DNA of 64,000 bases from Ctenosaura bakeri (lineage: Eukaryota > Chordata > Lepidosauria > Squamata > Iguanidae). Numbering within the stretch: the stretch's first letter is position 1; each line of letters begins with the position of its first letter. Both the position numbers and the translations under genes were made by a program. Under the pieces are notes generated by a model. The model saw only the letters and a program-made list of their open reading frames with translations. It did not search any database and had not been told where the DNA came from. Positions 23,475-33,956 of this stretch are shown one piece after another. Location: the NCBI GenBank assembly GCA_948474755.1, contig CAOLHI010000388.1, positions 1,035,638 through 1,099,637 of the forward strand, read 5' to 3'.

Positions 23475-23686
23475 GCCCTTCACACTATACAGTTAGAGCA
23501 CTATGATTCCACTTTAACTGCCATGGCTTCATCCTATGAAATCCTGGGATTTACAGTTTAGGAACAAGCATTCAGCATGTTCAAACTGACTGCCCTAGTT
23601 CCTCACCAAACTACAAACCCCAGGATGCCGCTATGGCAGTTAACGTGAAATCATAATGCTATAGTTGTGTAGTATGAATGGGCTGC
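23475..23686. mobile_element. Hairpin MITE, GGCCCTTCACACTATAC ends
   Basis: About 212 bp with complementary arms ('gcactatgattccacttta' with the reverse complement of 'gtgaaatcataatgctatag') and a 'ctacaaaccccaggatgcc' interior. Related to 31564-31788 and more distantly to the 19225 family. Confidence 0.65.
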
Positions 23687-24529
23687 AGAACTCCACTTAC
23701 ACAACTGTGAACTGAATACAGACATTATTCCATGACCGAAAAAGGACAACTGCATGCATAAGGAAATTTACATTTTCATAAAACACAACAAGGATTCTGG
23801 CCATTTAAAAATCACTATGAAATTAATTGATTCCACGGTTTCTCTTCCAGGAAGAGAAGCTGTACACGGACTTCTAAATTCTTATCTTTGCTTGGAAAGA
23901 TATAGAGAATCTAATTACCTCAAGTATCCTAGTTTTTGCATTGTGTAAAAGTACACCTAGATTCAAACAAGTCTTTTTTTCCAGTAAGGGAAACACTGTA
24001 GCATACACACAAATACTGACCTTTGAAAGAATCTCTCAGCAGGGGAAAGGGACTATAAACCATCCATAGGAAAGGATGGGAAATTTGACATGCTGGGAAT
24101 GAAACATGTAAATGAGGACCAAGCAAATGATGGTGAGAGCCAGCAGTCCCTAAAACATTAGGGATTAATTTCTAACAAACCATTAGCTGCGTGGGGAATT
24201 GTCAAACATTATTAAATGTAATTTGCCACATCTGTTTTATTAGGGAACTCATTTGGCACATATGTTATTGACATTGTACAGTATTAGGGAATTTTTGCAT
24301 GAGTTTGTGGTTACAAGTTTCTCTGTTGTATTTCCTTTTGTGATGCTGGAACTGCCCCATTTTATCCATCTTCTCTTGCAAACATTTCTCATCAACATTT
24401 TAAGAAGTGAGTTGAAGCTAGGCTCTTACAAACACTCTAAACTACTCTTGCCTCTCCATTTTTTCTCCGTAGTTTTCTGTTGGTAGGTCAAGGACACCAG
24501 CAGTAGTACCCTAGTCTCCTTCCTTATCT
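23687..24529. other. No recognisable feature
   Basis: Unique-looking, AT-rich sequence without convincing frames. Confidence 0.4.
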
Positions 24530-24533
24530 CTTT

Positions 24534-25430
24534 TGTTACCATGCCTCACACTCCACGATATGATATAATTGGCAAAATCTTATTTAGTTGGCATGAAATA
24601 TAAATCATATACAGTTATGGCTGAAAAGCCATGCTGACCAAGAGGACTGGCTGAACATGTGCAAAAGTAGGTCAAGAAGGGCCTCAAGGCACAGTCAGGT
24701 CATAAATTCACTGAGGATTAGTCAGAGGAGATGGTCGTCTCAATAGCCCAAGCCCAGTAGACAATAGCCACTGAAACTCTCAGACAAAGCGGCAATGGCC
24801 AACGGCCTGCAGCCTCCTTCCCACTGAACTTCGCCTTTTGCTTCCTCACCTGTCCAGCCATTATGGAACTATCATGATTCCCATCAACTATTCATTACCT
24901 AATGCTAAAACCAGTAGCCCATTCCAGACCCCAATGTTTATTCTGCCAGGGAGCCATTAACACCTTCCCCTTCCTGGCAGAAAAAGAGCATTTAAACCCT
25001 GCCCCTAAGCCAGATAATTTGTAGTACAGTAGTACTCTGAACAAAGGCCATCCCTTTGCCCCTTCAATTCCCATTCTTATACTACCCTCAGACCCTAGCC
25101 TGAGCCACATCATTTTGTCTCTTCCCTGCAGGATAGCTAAATATCACCTACTTTGCCCTAAACTTCTCACTATCCAATTTTTCCTCCCTTTCCTTCAGTT
25201 AGCTTTGTGTGGTTGTGAAACTACTTGAATCTTAGGGTTGATTGTGATATTTCCCTATAAAAAATACTTTCAGAACTCCAACTGGTGTCCCTACATTAGT
25301 ACACAGGTGGAAAGATCCTGCTAGGTTACTCCCTTCTTGCAGGCCTCCCTTTGAGCTAATAATTCCCAACTTTCCATGGAGGCTTAGGCATTGTGGGTGG
25401 ACCCCTGAGTCACCCACCTTTGGGGTAACA
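24534..25430 (+). mobile_element. Solo LTR, family LTR2
   Basis: 897 bp from TGTTACCATG to GGGGTAACA, flanked by CTTT on both sides (24530-24533 and 25431-25434), a perfect 4-bp target duplication. Aligns along its length with 43390-44277 and 53068-53994. A 'gcatttaaaccc' promoter-like region lies near 24990. A 4-bp duplication is typical of gamma-type endogenous retroviruses (ERV1) and some Ty3/gypsy elements; the class cannot be decided without an internal region. Confidence 0.85.
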
Positions 25431-25434
25431 CTTT

Positions 25435-25917
25435 CATCTTTTGTAAGGCCATCTCAAAGAAGAGTGCAACAGCCTAGATCAAGGGTGGCATAGTGGAGCC
25501 TGGAGACCATACGCAACCCCTGGAGCCCACTTTTATGACCTCTGAAGCACCACATCAGGCCTCAACTCCCCAATTTTAAAAAAATACTGCCACAATTTTT
25601 GGCATTTTCCCTCCAAATCAGTTAACGGTCCCAAAACATGTGAAAACACACACAGAATATTGCCAAGCCCACAAGCATCCCAGAACTTATGCTACCTCCC
25701 AGGCATCTCCATTTCCCTCCACAGTCCCTCTCAAAATGGAAACAGGAAGTGACACAATATCAGGTCCCATCACCGTTTTGAGAGGAGCTGCAGAGGAACA
25801 CTGAGCAACTTGGGCTTGTTCTCAGGAATACAGCCTGTGGGGGAAGTGGCCAGAGGGAGAAATGACCCCTGGCACTCATGCAATTGCTCACTCCCGTCCT
25901 AGATGCAAGGTGCCCTG
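25435..25917. other. Target region of the copia insertion
   Basis: I see no gene or repeat. It continues at 31165 across the copia element. Confidence 0.4.
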
Positions 25918-25922
25918 GGAAG

Positions 25923-26466
25923 TGTTGCATAACAGGAGCCGAGAAACTCCTGCTGATAAAAGGAATAAAAACTCCTGCTTGCTTTAGACTTTATGCCTGC
26001 TTCACGTAGCAAGTAACAAAACACTGCTGAGGTCATACTAGCAGATTGACTACGTTTATTAGTAAAAAAGAATCTCAAAACAGCCTAAGTTACAGAAGCA
26101 AAATCTATTCTGCCGAACATCATGGCAGATCAGCAACAGAGTGCAAAGAGAAAAGAACAGAGAGACTTTTACACAAGGCATGGGGTTTATATGATATGCA
26201 GTAAACATGCTGTAGGCACCTTCAACTCATGACAACAAGCGTGAATAACAAGTTCATAGCCATAACATGTCATGTAGCAAAAACACATATGATGGCGCAG
26301 CTGTGTGCCAGTTCCGGACAAGCTGATAACGCTGGGGAAAAGTTTCCCATGGAACTGGCTAGCCATAACAACAGGTTTGTAACAGTTTGCTTTCTCTCAC
26401 ACACACACAAGAGCTGTGAGAAATTTGTGGAGCAAGGAGTCCATTATGCATCCACATAATGCAACA
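25923..26466 (-). repeat. copia 3' LTR
   Basis: 544 bp, TGTTGCAT at the left end and ATGCAACA at the right. It matches the 5' LTR except for two transitions near the left end and one change in the CA-repeat region. Confidence 0.95.
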
Positions 26467-26484
26467 CTCCCCTACTCCTTGTGG
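26467..26484 (-). other. copia polypurine tract
   Basis: On the minus strand, the bases immediately before the 3' LTR are nearly all purines (AAGGAGTAGGGGAG), the expected primer for plus-strand DNA synthesis. Confidence 0.8.
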
Positions 26485-26504
26485 AACAAATTTTAGTCAC
26501 ATAT

Positions 26505-29500
26505 TTAGCCACTTTGGACTGGAAGCTTTGTCAATCCCAGTTTACTTACAAGCTGACCAAATGTCTCAGCAGATAGTGGCTTAGTAAACACATCAGCTAA
26601 GTTACATTCTGAAGGCACATAAGTGAGAGATCCTTTCCCATCTCGCAAAAACAACTTTACATTGTGAAACTTAATGTCAATGTGCTTTGAACGAGAGGAA
26701 ATTCTGTCAGAACCTGCCATGTGAATACAGGCTTGTGAATCGCAATATATTTGTACTGGTTGTGGAACATGGACTTCCAGATCTTTTAACAACTGTATGA
26801 ACCACTCTAGTTCAGTACAGAGTGTAGACAAACTCACGTACTCAGCCTCCATTGTTGACAAAGATAAACATGTTTGTTTCCTAGTTTTCCAATCAATAAC
26901 CACTCCACTGTAAATGATAACATAACCAGATGTGCTCTTACGATCTGACACATCTTCTGCAAAATCACTATCAGAGTAACACACCAATGTAGGCTGTTCT
27001 TTGGGAAAAATACACAAACAGTACTCCAAAGAACCTTTCAGGTACCTAAGCACTCTTTTCACACCTTGCCAATGATACTGGGTAGGCTTAGCACACGCTC
27101 TGCCCAAAATGTTTACACTCAGAGCAATATCAGGGCGGCAGGTACTTGCTAAGTACAAGAGACTCCCGATGACAGATTGATACAGATGTATGTCAGGAAA
27201 CATTTCATCACCAATGTTTTTCATAAACCCAGGTACTATAGGCGTTTTTACAGCCTTGCAGTCAGTCATGTTGCATTTTTCCAACAACTTCACAATCTTT
27301 TGTTTCTGACACAGCAGAAAACCATTTTTGACTTGCTGTACTTCAATTCCCAGAAAGTTTTGAACTGGACCCAGATTTTTGACTTGGAACTTTTTTCCCA
27401 GTTCATTCTCAAACACTTGTGCTTGATTTTGTGTAGCAGAAACCAAACACAAATCATCCACATAGGCAAGGAGAATTTCTAAACTTTCCCCTTTCCCTCG
27501 GACATATACACAGGGATCAGCAACGCTTTGTTTGAAACCACACGCCTGTAGAGCATTGTGTAAACAAACATTCCAACATCTGGCTGATTGTTTCAGACCA
27601 TAAAGAGCACGTTTCAGTTTCCAAACGTGAGACTCTTTTCCTTCAACTTCAAACCCATCAGGTTGGAGCATATAAACCTCTTCTTCCAAATCAGCATTGA
27701 GATAGGCAGTAGTGATATCAAAATGTGTAAGCACAGCATTCATTTGAGCTGCTAGGGAAAAAACCAATCTAATAGACTGCTGTTTTGCTGTGGGACTGAA
27801 TATTTGGTCGAAAGTGGCGTCGCTTTCAAAACACCCTCTTGCGACTAGACGTGCTTTATATTTCACCTGCCCATCAGCAGAGGTCTTTAGCTTGTAAACC
27901 CATTTACTGTCAATTGGTTTTACATCTTTGGGTAATTTACACAGAGAATACACGTTGTGCTGAGCAATGGAATCCATCTCTCTTTGCATGGCATCCCACC
28001 AGGGCTGAGCCTGTTGCTCAGGCAATCTTTCAAGAGAAGCAAAACTTTCCGGTTCAGAAACTACAGCTGCACACACACGGACTGCCTGAGCGTCAGGGAA
28101 ACGACGCGGGGGGATGCCTTTTGTTTTTCTTTTTGATCTTCTGAGGACGGGTTGACTCTGTGAGGTGCCTTCCCCCTCCTCAGCACTACGTGACCTTTTA
28201 ACTGAATACTTTCGCTCTCCCTCCCCTGTGCTAGACTCAGCCACATCGCTTACAGCTCTCCCCCTTCGCAAGTCTCTCTCCTCTGTTTTAACCCTCGAGG
28301 ACTCGGGAGCGGAGACTGAGGGTTGAGCTGGCTGCGCTGCAGGCTGGCTAGACACAGGGAGAAGAATTTCAGACGCTGCTTGAACACGTGCCCAGTTTGC
28401 GTGTTCCTCGAAGGAGGCATTTCTTGACACAACACAGGAATTACCACCAGCATGAAAACGATACCCTTTACAATAAGGCTCATAGCCAACAAAACGCAGA
28501 TGCTGGGCTTTTGGTTCTCCTTTTTTTCTTTGACTCTTGGGAATGTGCACCCAGGCAAAACTCCCAAACACCTTCATGTGAGCAATGGAAGGCTGTTTAT
28601 CATACAGATACTCATAGGGGGTAGCATTGATTACACCACTCCAGAGCCTATTGTGTATGTAACAGGCAGTCAGTACTGCTTCACCCCAGAAACTCAGAGG
28701 CAGATCTGCATCAGTTAGCAGACTGTGCATCAGAGTTTGTAAAACTCCTGCATTGCGCTCAGCCACTCCATTTTGGTGAGGAGAATAGCTGGCAGTTGTC
28801 CTGTGAATGATCCCTTTCTTTTTGAACCACTGTTGCATGTTTTCTGACAAGAATTCAGCTCCCCTATCAGTTTGCAACTTTTGAAGAGAGCAACCAAACT
28901 GCCTCTCAATCAGGGAACACCAATTTTTGAGGACTTGACACACATCAGACTTTTGCTTCAACACATAGCAGAAAATGTACCTGCTAAAATCATCTACGAA
29001 GAGACAGAAATATCTACCCCCGAGTGATTGTTTACTGAGGGGCCCTACAATGTCACAATGCACCAACTGAAATGGGGCAGTTGGCACACGGTAACTAACC
29101 CGTGGTGCTGGCAGCTGCTTGGATTTGGTTTGCTTGCAAATTGCACAGTCAAGGAACACACTACAAGACTTCAAAGAACACCCTTTACAGCAACCTGCCA
29201 ACTTTTTTAACACCGGAAAACTCACATGCCCCATGCGACGATGCATGAGATGAATGCATTCATGGTGTTGTGGAGTATTAGCATACACATTACACACAGT
29301 ATGTCTTGTTTCAAGGAAGAACAGCCTTTCTTCCCGTGTAGCCACAGCACACACCTCCCCATCTTTGAGCACTTTGCCCTGTTTTCCACAGAACTCAACC
29401 TTAAACCCAGATTCTGTCAGCTGCCCCACAGATAACAGACAGAAATCAAGAGAGGGCACATACAAAACATTTTTCAAACACATTTCAAGTGCTGGGACAT

Positions 29501-30512
29501 AGGCAATCCCTTCACCACAAACCTCAGCTTTTGTCCCATCTGCCAAAATTACCTTTGAAACACTGGCAGAATTTAAGTCACTGAACAGGACTTTTGAATT
29601 GATGAGATGCTGGGAACACCCACTGTCCAGGAGCCAGGCTGGGTCTGGGACTTCTGCATCTTGGGGACCTTGAGAAACAGCAACAGCAACACGCAACCGT
29701 CCCCTAGCACGACCTGCCTTGTTCCCTCTATTTCTGGAACCTCGGAAACCGGCTCTACTGGTACTTTGCTCCCCTTGCTTCAGAAGTGGGCAATCACGTC
29801 TGAGGTGTGAAGCAGATCCACAGCGAAAACATCTCCGGACAGCATGGGCATGCACCAGCCCCTCCTCACTGCGATCAGCAGCTGAAGCTTTTTTCTTACC
29901 GGAGCAGACTTCTGCCGCTGAAACCTGTGTGGGAGGTGCCGCATTCCTGGCTCGCTTGTCTTCTTCCTCCTTCAGCCGGGCAGAAACCATGGAGACAGTC
30001 AAATCCCTTTCTGGCACGGACTGGAGTGAAGAAACGACTAGTTCCCAGGAAGCATCAAGGGAATTCAAAATACAGAATACCCTGTCACTCTCAGGCAGAA
30101 CTTTGCCTCTCTCTCGGAGTGATGAAAACAGCTCTGAAAAAACTGTCAAATGCTCCCTCATCGAGGTGCCTGGGGTCCATTTGGTATTGTAAAGTCTATG
30201 AGACAAAGCATACTTTGCTGCTCCATATTCACTGAGATGTATATCTCATAGTTTGACCCATCCTTGACGTGGAGTATCAAGGTCCCTGATGTGCGTGAGC
30301 TGGTCATCTTCCACAGCCAGGAAGAGCATAGACATGGCTCGTCTAGTTGCAGCCTGAATCTGAGCTGCTGTACCTTGCAATGAAACAGGATCAGTAAACG
30401 CCCCCCACAGACCCTCGGCCTGCAGATATTTTTCCATTCTCGCGGACCAAGCAAGGTAGTTAGTCCCGTTGAGCTTAACAAGGGGCAAGCCCCCAGGCAC
30501 TGGTTGAGCCAT
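26505..30512 (-). pseudogene. copia gag-pol polyprotein, one internal stop
   Basis: A single frame of 1,336 codons starts at an ATG (30510-30512) in a strong context (ACCATGG). It contains one in-frame TGA at codon 89 (30246-30248) and ends at 26505. Codons 1-88 carry the start of copia Gag (LNGTNYLAWSARMEKYL). Downstream: CCHC zinc knuckle (C228, C231, H236, C241), protease DSG at 296, HHCC region near 415-460, integrase D487, D549, E585 (D-D35E spacing), RT with YVDD at 1017-1020, and RNase H with D1181, E1222, D1258 and KHIDIKFH. The integrase ends in a basic, serine-rich stretch. The length is normal for one-frame copia elements. Because the stop lies early in Gag, a full polyprotein would not be made from this copy unless the stop were bypassed. 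Everything downstream is open for 1,246 codons. Confidence 0.95.
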
Positions 30513-30582
30513 GGTAGAACCAGCTAAAAACCTATTCAAAAACACTTCTCAGCAGGCATAACTTAAAGCAGGACTCAAAACA

Positions 30583-30615
30583 AGGTCGATGGGTCGAAAC
30601 CATCCTCTGCTACCA
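30583..30615 (-). other. copia primer-binding site, initiator tRNA-Met, 33 nt
   Basis: Directly inside the 5' LTR, the minus strand is complementary to the 3' end of eukaryotic initiator tRNA-Met, CCA included. Read on the plus strand, 30583-30615 equals the tRNA's acceptor strand plus the entire T arm with one difference, at the place of the initiator-specific A54. Most LTR elements match only 8-18 nt. The plus-strand reading can be mistaken for a partial tRNA gene. Confidence 0.85.
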
Positions 30616-30747
30616 TGTTGCATAACAGGAGCTGAGAAACTCCTGCTGATAAAAGGAATAAAAACTCCTGCTTGCTTTAGACTTCATGCCTGCTTCACGT
30701 AGCAAGTAACAAAACACTGCTGAGGTCATACTAGCAGATTGACTACG

Positions 30748-30753
30748 TTTATT
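30748..30753 (-). promoter_or_regulatory. copia LTR polyadenylation signal
   Basis: AATAAA on the minus strand, about 126 bases downstream of the TATA box. The 3' LTR carries the same motif at the equivalent position (26055-26060). Confidence 0.6.
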
Positions 30754-30878
30754 AGTAAAAAAGAATCTCAAAACAGCCTAAGTTACAGAAGCAAAATCTA
30801 TTCTGCCGAACATCATGGCAGATCAGCAACAGAGTGCAAAGAGAAAAGAACAGAGAGACTTTTACACAAGGCATGGGG

Positions 30879-30884
30879 TTTATA
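30879..30884 (-). promoter_or_regulatory. copia LTR TATA box
   Basis: TATAAA on the minus strand within CATATAAACCCC, placed as expected between U3 and the polyadenylation signal. Confidence 0.6.
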
Positions 30885-31563
30885 TGATATGCAGTAAACA
30901 TGCTGTAGGCACCTTCAACTCATGACAACAAGCGTGAATAACAAGTTCATAGCCATAACATGTCATGTAGCAAAAACACATATGATGGCGCAGCTGTGTG
31001 CCAGTTCCGGACAAGCTGATAACGCTGGGGAAAAGTTTCCCATGGAACTGGCTAGCCATAACAACAGGTTTGTAACAGTTTGCTTTCTCACACACACACA
31101 CAAGAGCTGTGAGAAATTTGTGGAGCAAGGAGTCCATTATGCATCCACATAATGCAACAGGAAGCATAGTTTCCTAGGACTCTGATGTCAAATAAAAACC
31201 CATTGATATTAGTAGTCCTGGAAATTGCAGTCTCTCAGAGAACCTCAGATGCCTAAAGGTAATAGATCCCAAAAGGGAATGTTGTTCTTGTCACTGTCAG
31301 TCTCCCTCCTGCCTCCACCATGACTAGGTAAGTTTCAAAGAAATGAAGGGAAGAAGCAGTAGAGAAGAGGGAAAAAAGGAAGGAAGACACAGACAGACAG
31401 ATGAGGTGGGGCTGGCATACATACCAATCAGAAGCTAATTAAGATAGCACCCACATATTAAAGGTCATGGTCTGCTTCAAATGAAAGTGATGCTTTTTGA
31501 ATTTGAGTTTAATTTTTCCCCAGCATCTATTTAAAAAAAAAAAAAGATAACCCTGGAAATGTT

Positions 31564-31788
31564 GGGACCTTTCATGCTACACAATTATAGCACTATGATT
31601 CCACTTTAACTTCCATGACAACATCCCATGGAATCCTGGAGATTTTACTTTGGGGACAGACTTGAGCTCTCTGACTGAGAATTCCAAGAACACTTCCCTA
31701 ACCTGCAAATCCCAGGATCCCATAGGATGGAACTTTGGCAATTAAAATGGAATCACAGCACTATAAATTGTGTAGTGGGAAAGGATCC
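31564..31788. mobile_element. Hairpin MITE, related to 23475 copy
   Basis: The arms pair ('tagcactatgattccacttta' with the reverse complement of 'aaaatggaatcacagcacta') and the ends are GGGACCTTTC / GGATCCTTTCC read inward. Non-coding. Confidence 0.65.
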
Positions 31789-31917
31789 TTAGACTGCTTC
31801 CCTTCAACACTCAATTGATCGACAGCAATTGATCCAATCTGAACATACCCACAGAAGAAGCAGCAGAAGAGATGTGGCAATGGCCGCAAGCTTTAAGATA
31901 GGGCAAACTGAACCTTA

Positions 31918-32275
31918 CGAGCCAGCATGGTTTGAGCATTGAACTATGACTCTGGAGACCTTCGCCATTTCTGCACTAGGCTGTTAGAGCGCTATGATTC
32001 CACTTTCAACATCCTATGGAATCCTGGGGATTCCATAGGATGTTGAAAGTGGAATCATAGCGCTCTAACAGCCTAGTGTAGACATGGCCCTTGGTTCAAA
32101 TCCCCATTCAGCCATGGAAATCCACTGGGTGACCTTGAGCAAGTCACATACTCTCAGCTCAGAGGGAGGCAGAGGCAAAACCTTATTTGAACAAATCTTG
32201 CCAAGAAAGCTTTGTGATAGGTTTGCCTTAGGGTTGCCATAAGGTGGAAACAACTTGAAGGCACACAACAATTCT
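31918..32275 (+). mobile_element. tRNA-derived Sauria-type SINE, split by a palindromic MITE
   Basis: Head 'acgagccagcatgg...ctctggagacc' (31918-31962), then after the insert 'ttggttcaaatccccattca' (B box), 'ccactgggtgaccttgagcaa', and a Bov-B-type tail with 'gccttagggttgccataag' and 'gaaggcacacaacaa'. Same family as 6857-7525, which is also split inside its head by a Harbinger-type MITE. Confidence 0.85.
31963..32089. mobile_element. 127-bp near-perfect palindromic MITE
   Basis: Two ~61-base arms are almost perfectly complementary around a 3-5-base centre near 32026. The ends are CGCCATTTCTGCACTAGGC and, read inward, GGCCATGTCTACACTAGGC. CTT on both sides (31960-31962 and 32090-32092) is a 3-bp target duplication. 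The terminal and arm sequences match the 19225 and 33385 MITEs, so this is a minimal 'arms only' version of that family. Confidence 0.85.
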
Positions 32276-33384
32276 GAACTTTAAAGGAGCTATCGAGCAC
32301 ATTAAGCCCTGTACCCAAAATAGCTTCAGCCACCTATTCAGCTTTGCCTCCATCCTATGACAGATTACTCATAAAGCAGTGTTGGGTTTTGGCAGAAAAG
32401 GTTCCATGCCCTTGACTTATAGTGGCTATATTGGCAGAGGAATTAGTGCTATGCTGCTGATAGAGGTTCTATATCAGTGGAGTACTGAATCCGCTCTGTG
32501 TTTTGGTATGAAGCTATGCACTAAATGTATTGTGCCCTTTATATAAAATAAGTTTAGCACTATGGATCATTACTTTTATGTTCAGAGTAAAAGCCAGAGC
32601 AGTTTTTTTAAAAAAACGATCTACATTGCAGAACTTCTTTTGGCTACAGAGTTCAGTATTATTGTCCCTTTAACATTTAACCTGAAATCCAGAGCAAATT
32701 CATTGCCTTGCTGACGTGAGAGCCATTGTGCTACTAGTGTGTAAAATCTCCCCACCGCCACAAACTCTAATATTCTGGGGATGTTTCACTAGGAGAGAAG
32801 AGGATAATTCTTTCTGATTCTCCAGAACTTCTCATCGAATAGTTGTGAAATATCCCTGTCCTAGGATCCAAGACCATTAGTTCTGTATAGCAGCCTTCCC
32901 TGTCTGGTGCCTTCCTATAATATCAATAAACCAGAGCATGGGAAGTGGTTCTCCTCAAGATCTTCGAGGCCTCCTGCTCCCTGCATGTTGGGGGAAAAAA
33001 TGCCCTCATAATGGCAAATCATAACCCCTAAAATCTGGGGGTGTACTATTTTCCCTTCAGTTGTTGTTCTCCCTCCAATCTTGTTTTAGGTCAGAAAAAT
33101 TAGAGTGAGGGGGTCTTTGTTTTTGTTTGAACCAGGAAGTGATATAAGAACATGATCTGGAACCTGGGTAAGCAAATTTTGGACAGCTCATAAAGGTGAG
33201 AGAGGTTGTACAGGCCTGTGGGTAGCCGAAGGGATCAGCTGGGGGGCTACACTCAGCTATTTTGCCGTTTCCCTGCCATAAAATTTCCCTACTTTGTGCT
33301 GACAGTTGTACCCCAAACTGTCCGGAAGGTACTAGTTTGTAGAAGGCTGCTTTCTACCTGAGCAGGAGAGGGTGGAGAGACAAA
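32276..33384. other. No recognisable feature
   Basis: No gene or confident repeat between the SINE and the next MITE. Confidence 0.4.
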
Positions 33385-33586
33385 GGCCATTTCTGCTCTA
33401 CACTGCTATAGTGCTATTATTCCACTTTCAATATCCTGTGGAATTCTGGGGTTTGTAGTTTACTAAGGCCAAAAAGCTCTCTGGCTGAAAATTCTAACTG
33501 CCCCTCCCTAAACTGAAAACCCCAGGATTCCATAAGATGTTGAAAGTGGAATAACAGCACTATAACAATGTAGTGCAGAAATGATC
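33385..33586. mobile_element. Hairpin MITE, GGCCATTTCTGCTCTA ends
   Basis: 202 bp, the same structure as 19225-19427 (arms 'ttattccactttcaatatcc' and 'gatgttgaaagtggaataaca'). The right GGCC has decayed to GATC. Flanks AAA and AAG. Confidence 0.75.
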
Positions 33587-33956
33587 AAGGTATCCATTCC
33601 CTCTTCTCTCCCCTGTAAGGCCTAGATAGTAGAGGAATACAAGGCTTGAAATGTAGGCTGGCTGAAATCCTGAACAGAACACTTCTCTTACTGGTTGGAG
33701 GCACACTGGAACATTGTACCTGTGTGCTCTCAGGCACTCAGCTTCCTTACTTTTAGAGTCTGCCACTGGTAGGACCAGTGATACCCCTGGTAGGACTTTG
33801 AGGTGGACACATAGGGTCATAGTCGTCAGAATGAATAAAAAGATACCCAAATCCAGGAGGCCTGGCTCACCTGTCCCCTTTTGAAGTCAGCAAACTAATG
33901 AAAAAGAACAAACAAACTTTGCCATGCAAAGAATGAGGCAGGCACAATGAGTTTAA

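Larger units (their letters stand above)
25923..31159 (-). mobile_element. Complete Ty1/copia LTR retrotransposon, young
   Basis: A 5,237-bp element in minus orientation. The two 544-bp LTRs (25923-26466 and 30616-31159) have TG...CA ends and differ by eye at only three positions. GGAAG flanks both ends (25918-25922 and 31160-31164), a perfect 5-bp target duplication as expected for copia integrases. Inside lie a primer-binding site, one gag-pol frame and a polypurine tract, in the copia order Gag-protease-integrase-RT-RNase H. One nonsense codon in gag is the only defect I see. Ty1/copia elements are known to be scarce in amniotes, which makes an almost intact copy notable. Confidence 0.95.
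30616..31159 (-). repeat. copia 5' LTR
   Basis: 544 bp. On the minus strand a TATAAA box lies at 30884-30879 and an AATAAA signal at 30753-30748. This gives a plausible U3-R-U5 order with transcription towards lower coordinates. Confidence 0.95.

Noticed and set aside
30246..30248. Programmed readthrough or selenocysteine at the copia TGA
   Set aside because: The stop lies inside the Gag N-terminal domain rather than at a domain border, and I see no obvious readthrough context or structure. A chance nonsense mutation is simpler.
30583..30615. Partial initiator tRNA-Met gene on the plus strand
   Set aside because: It covers only the T arm, acceptor strand and an encoded CCA, and abuts the copia LTR exactly where a primer-binding site must be. 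It is the minus-strand primer site read backwards.
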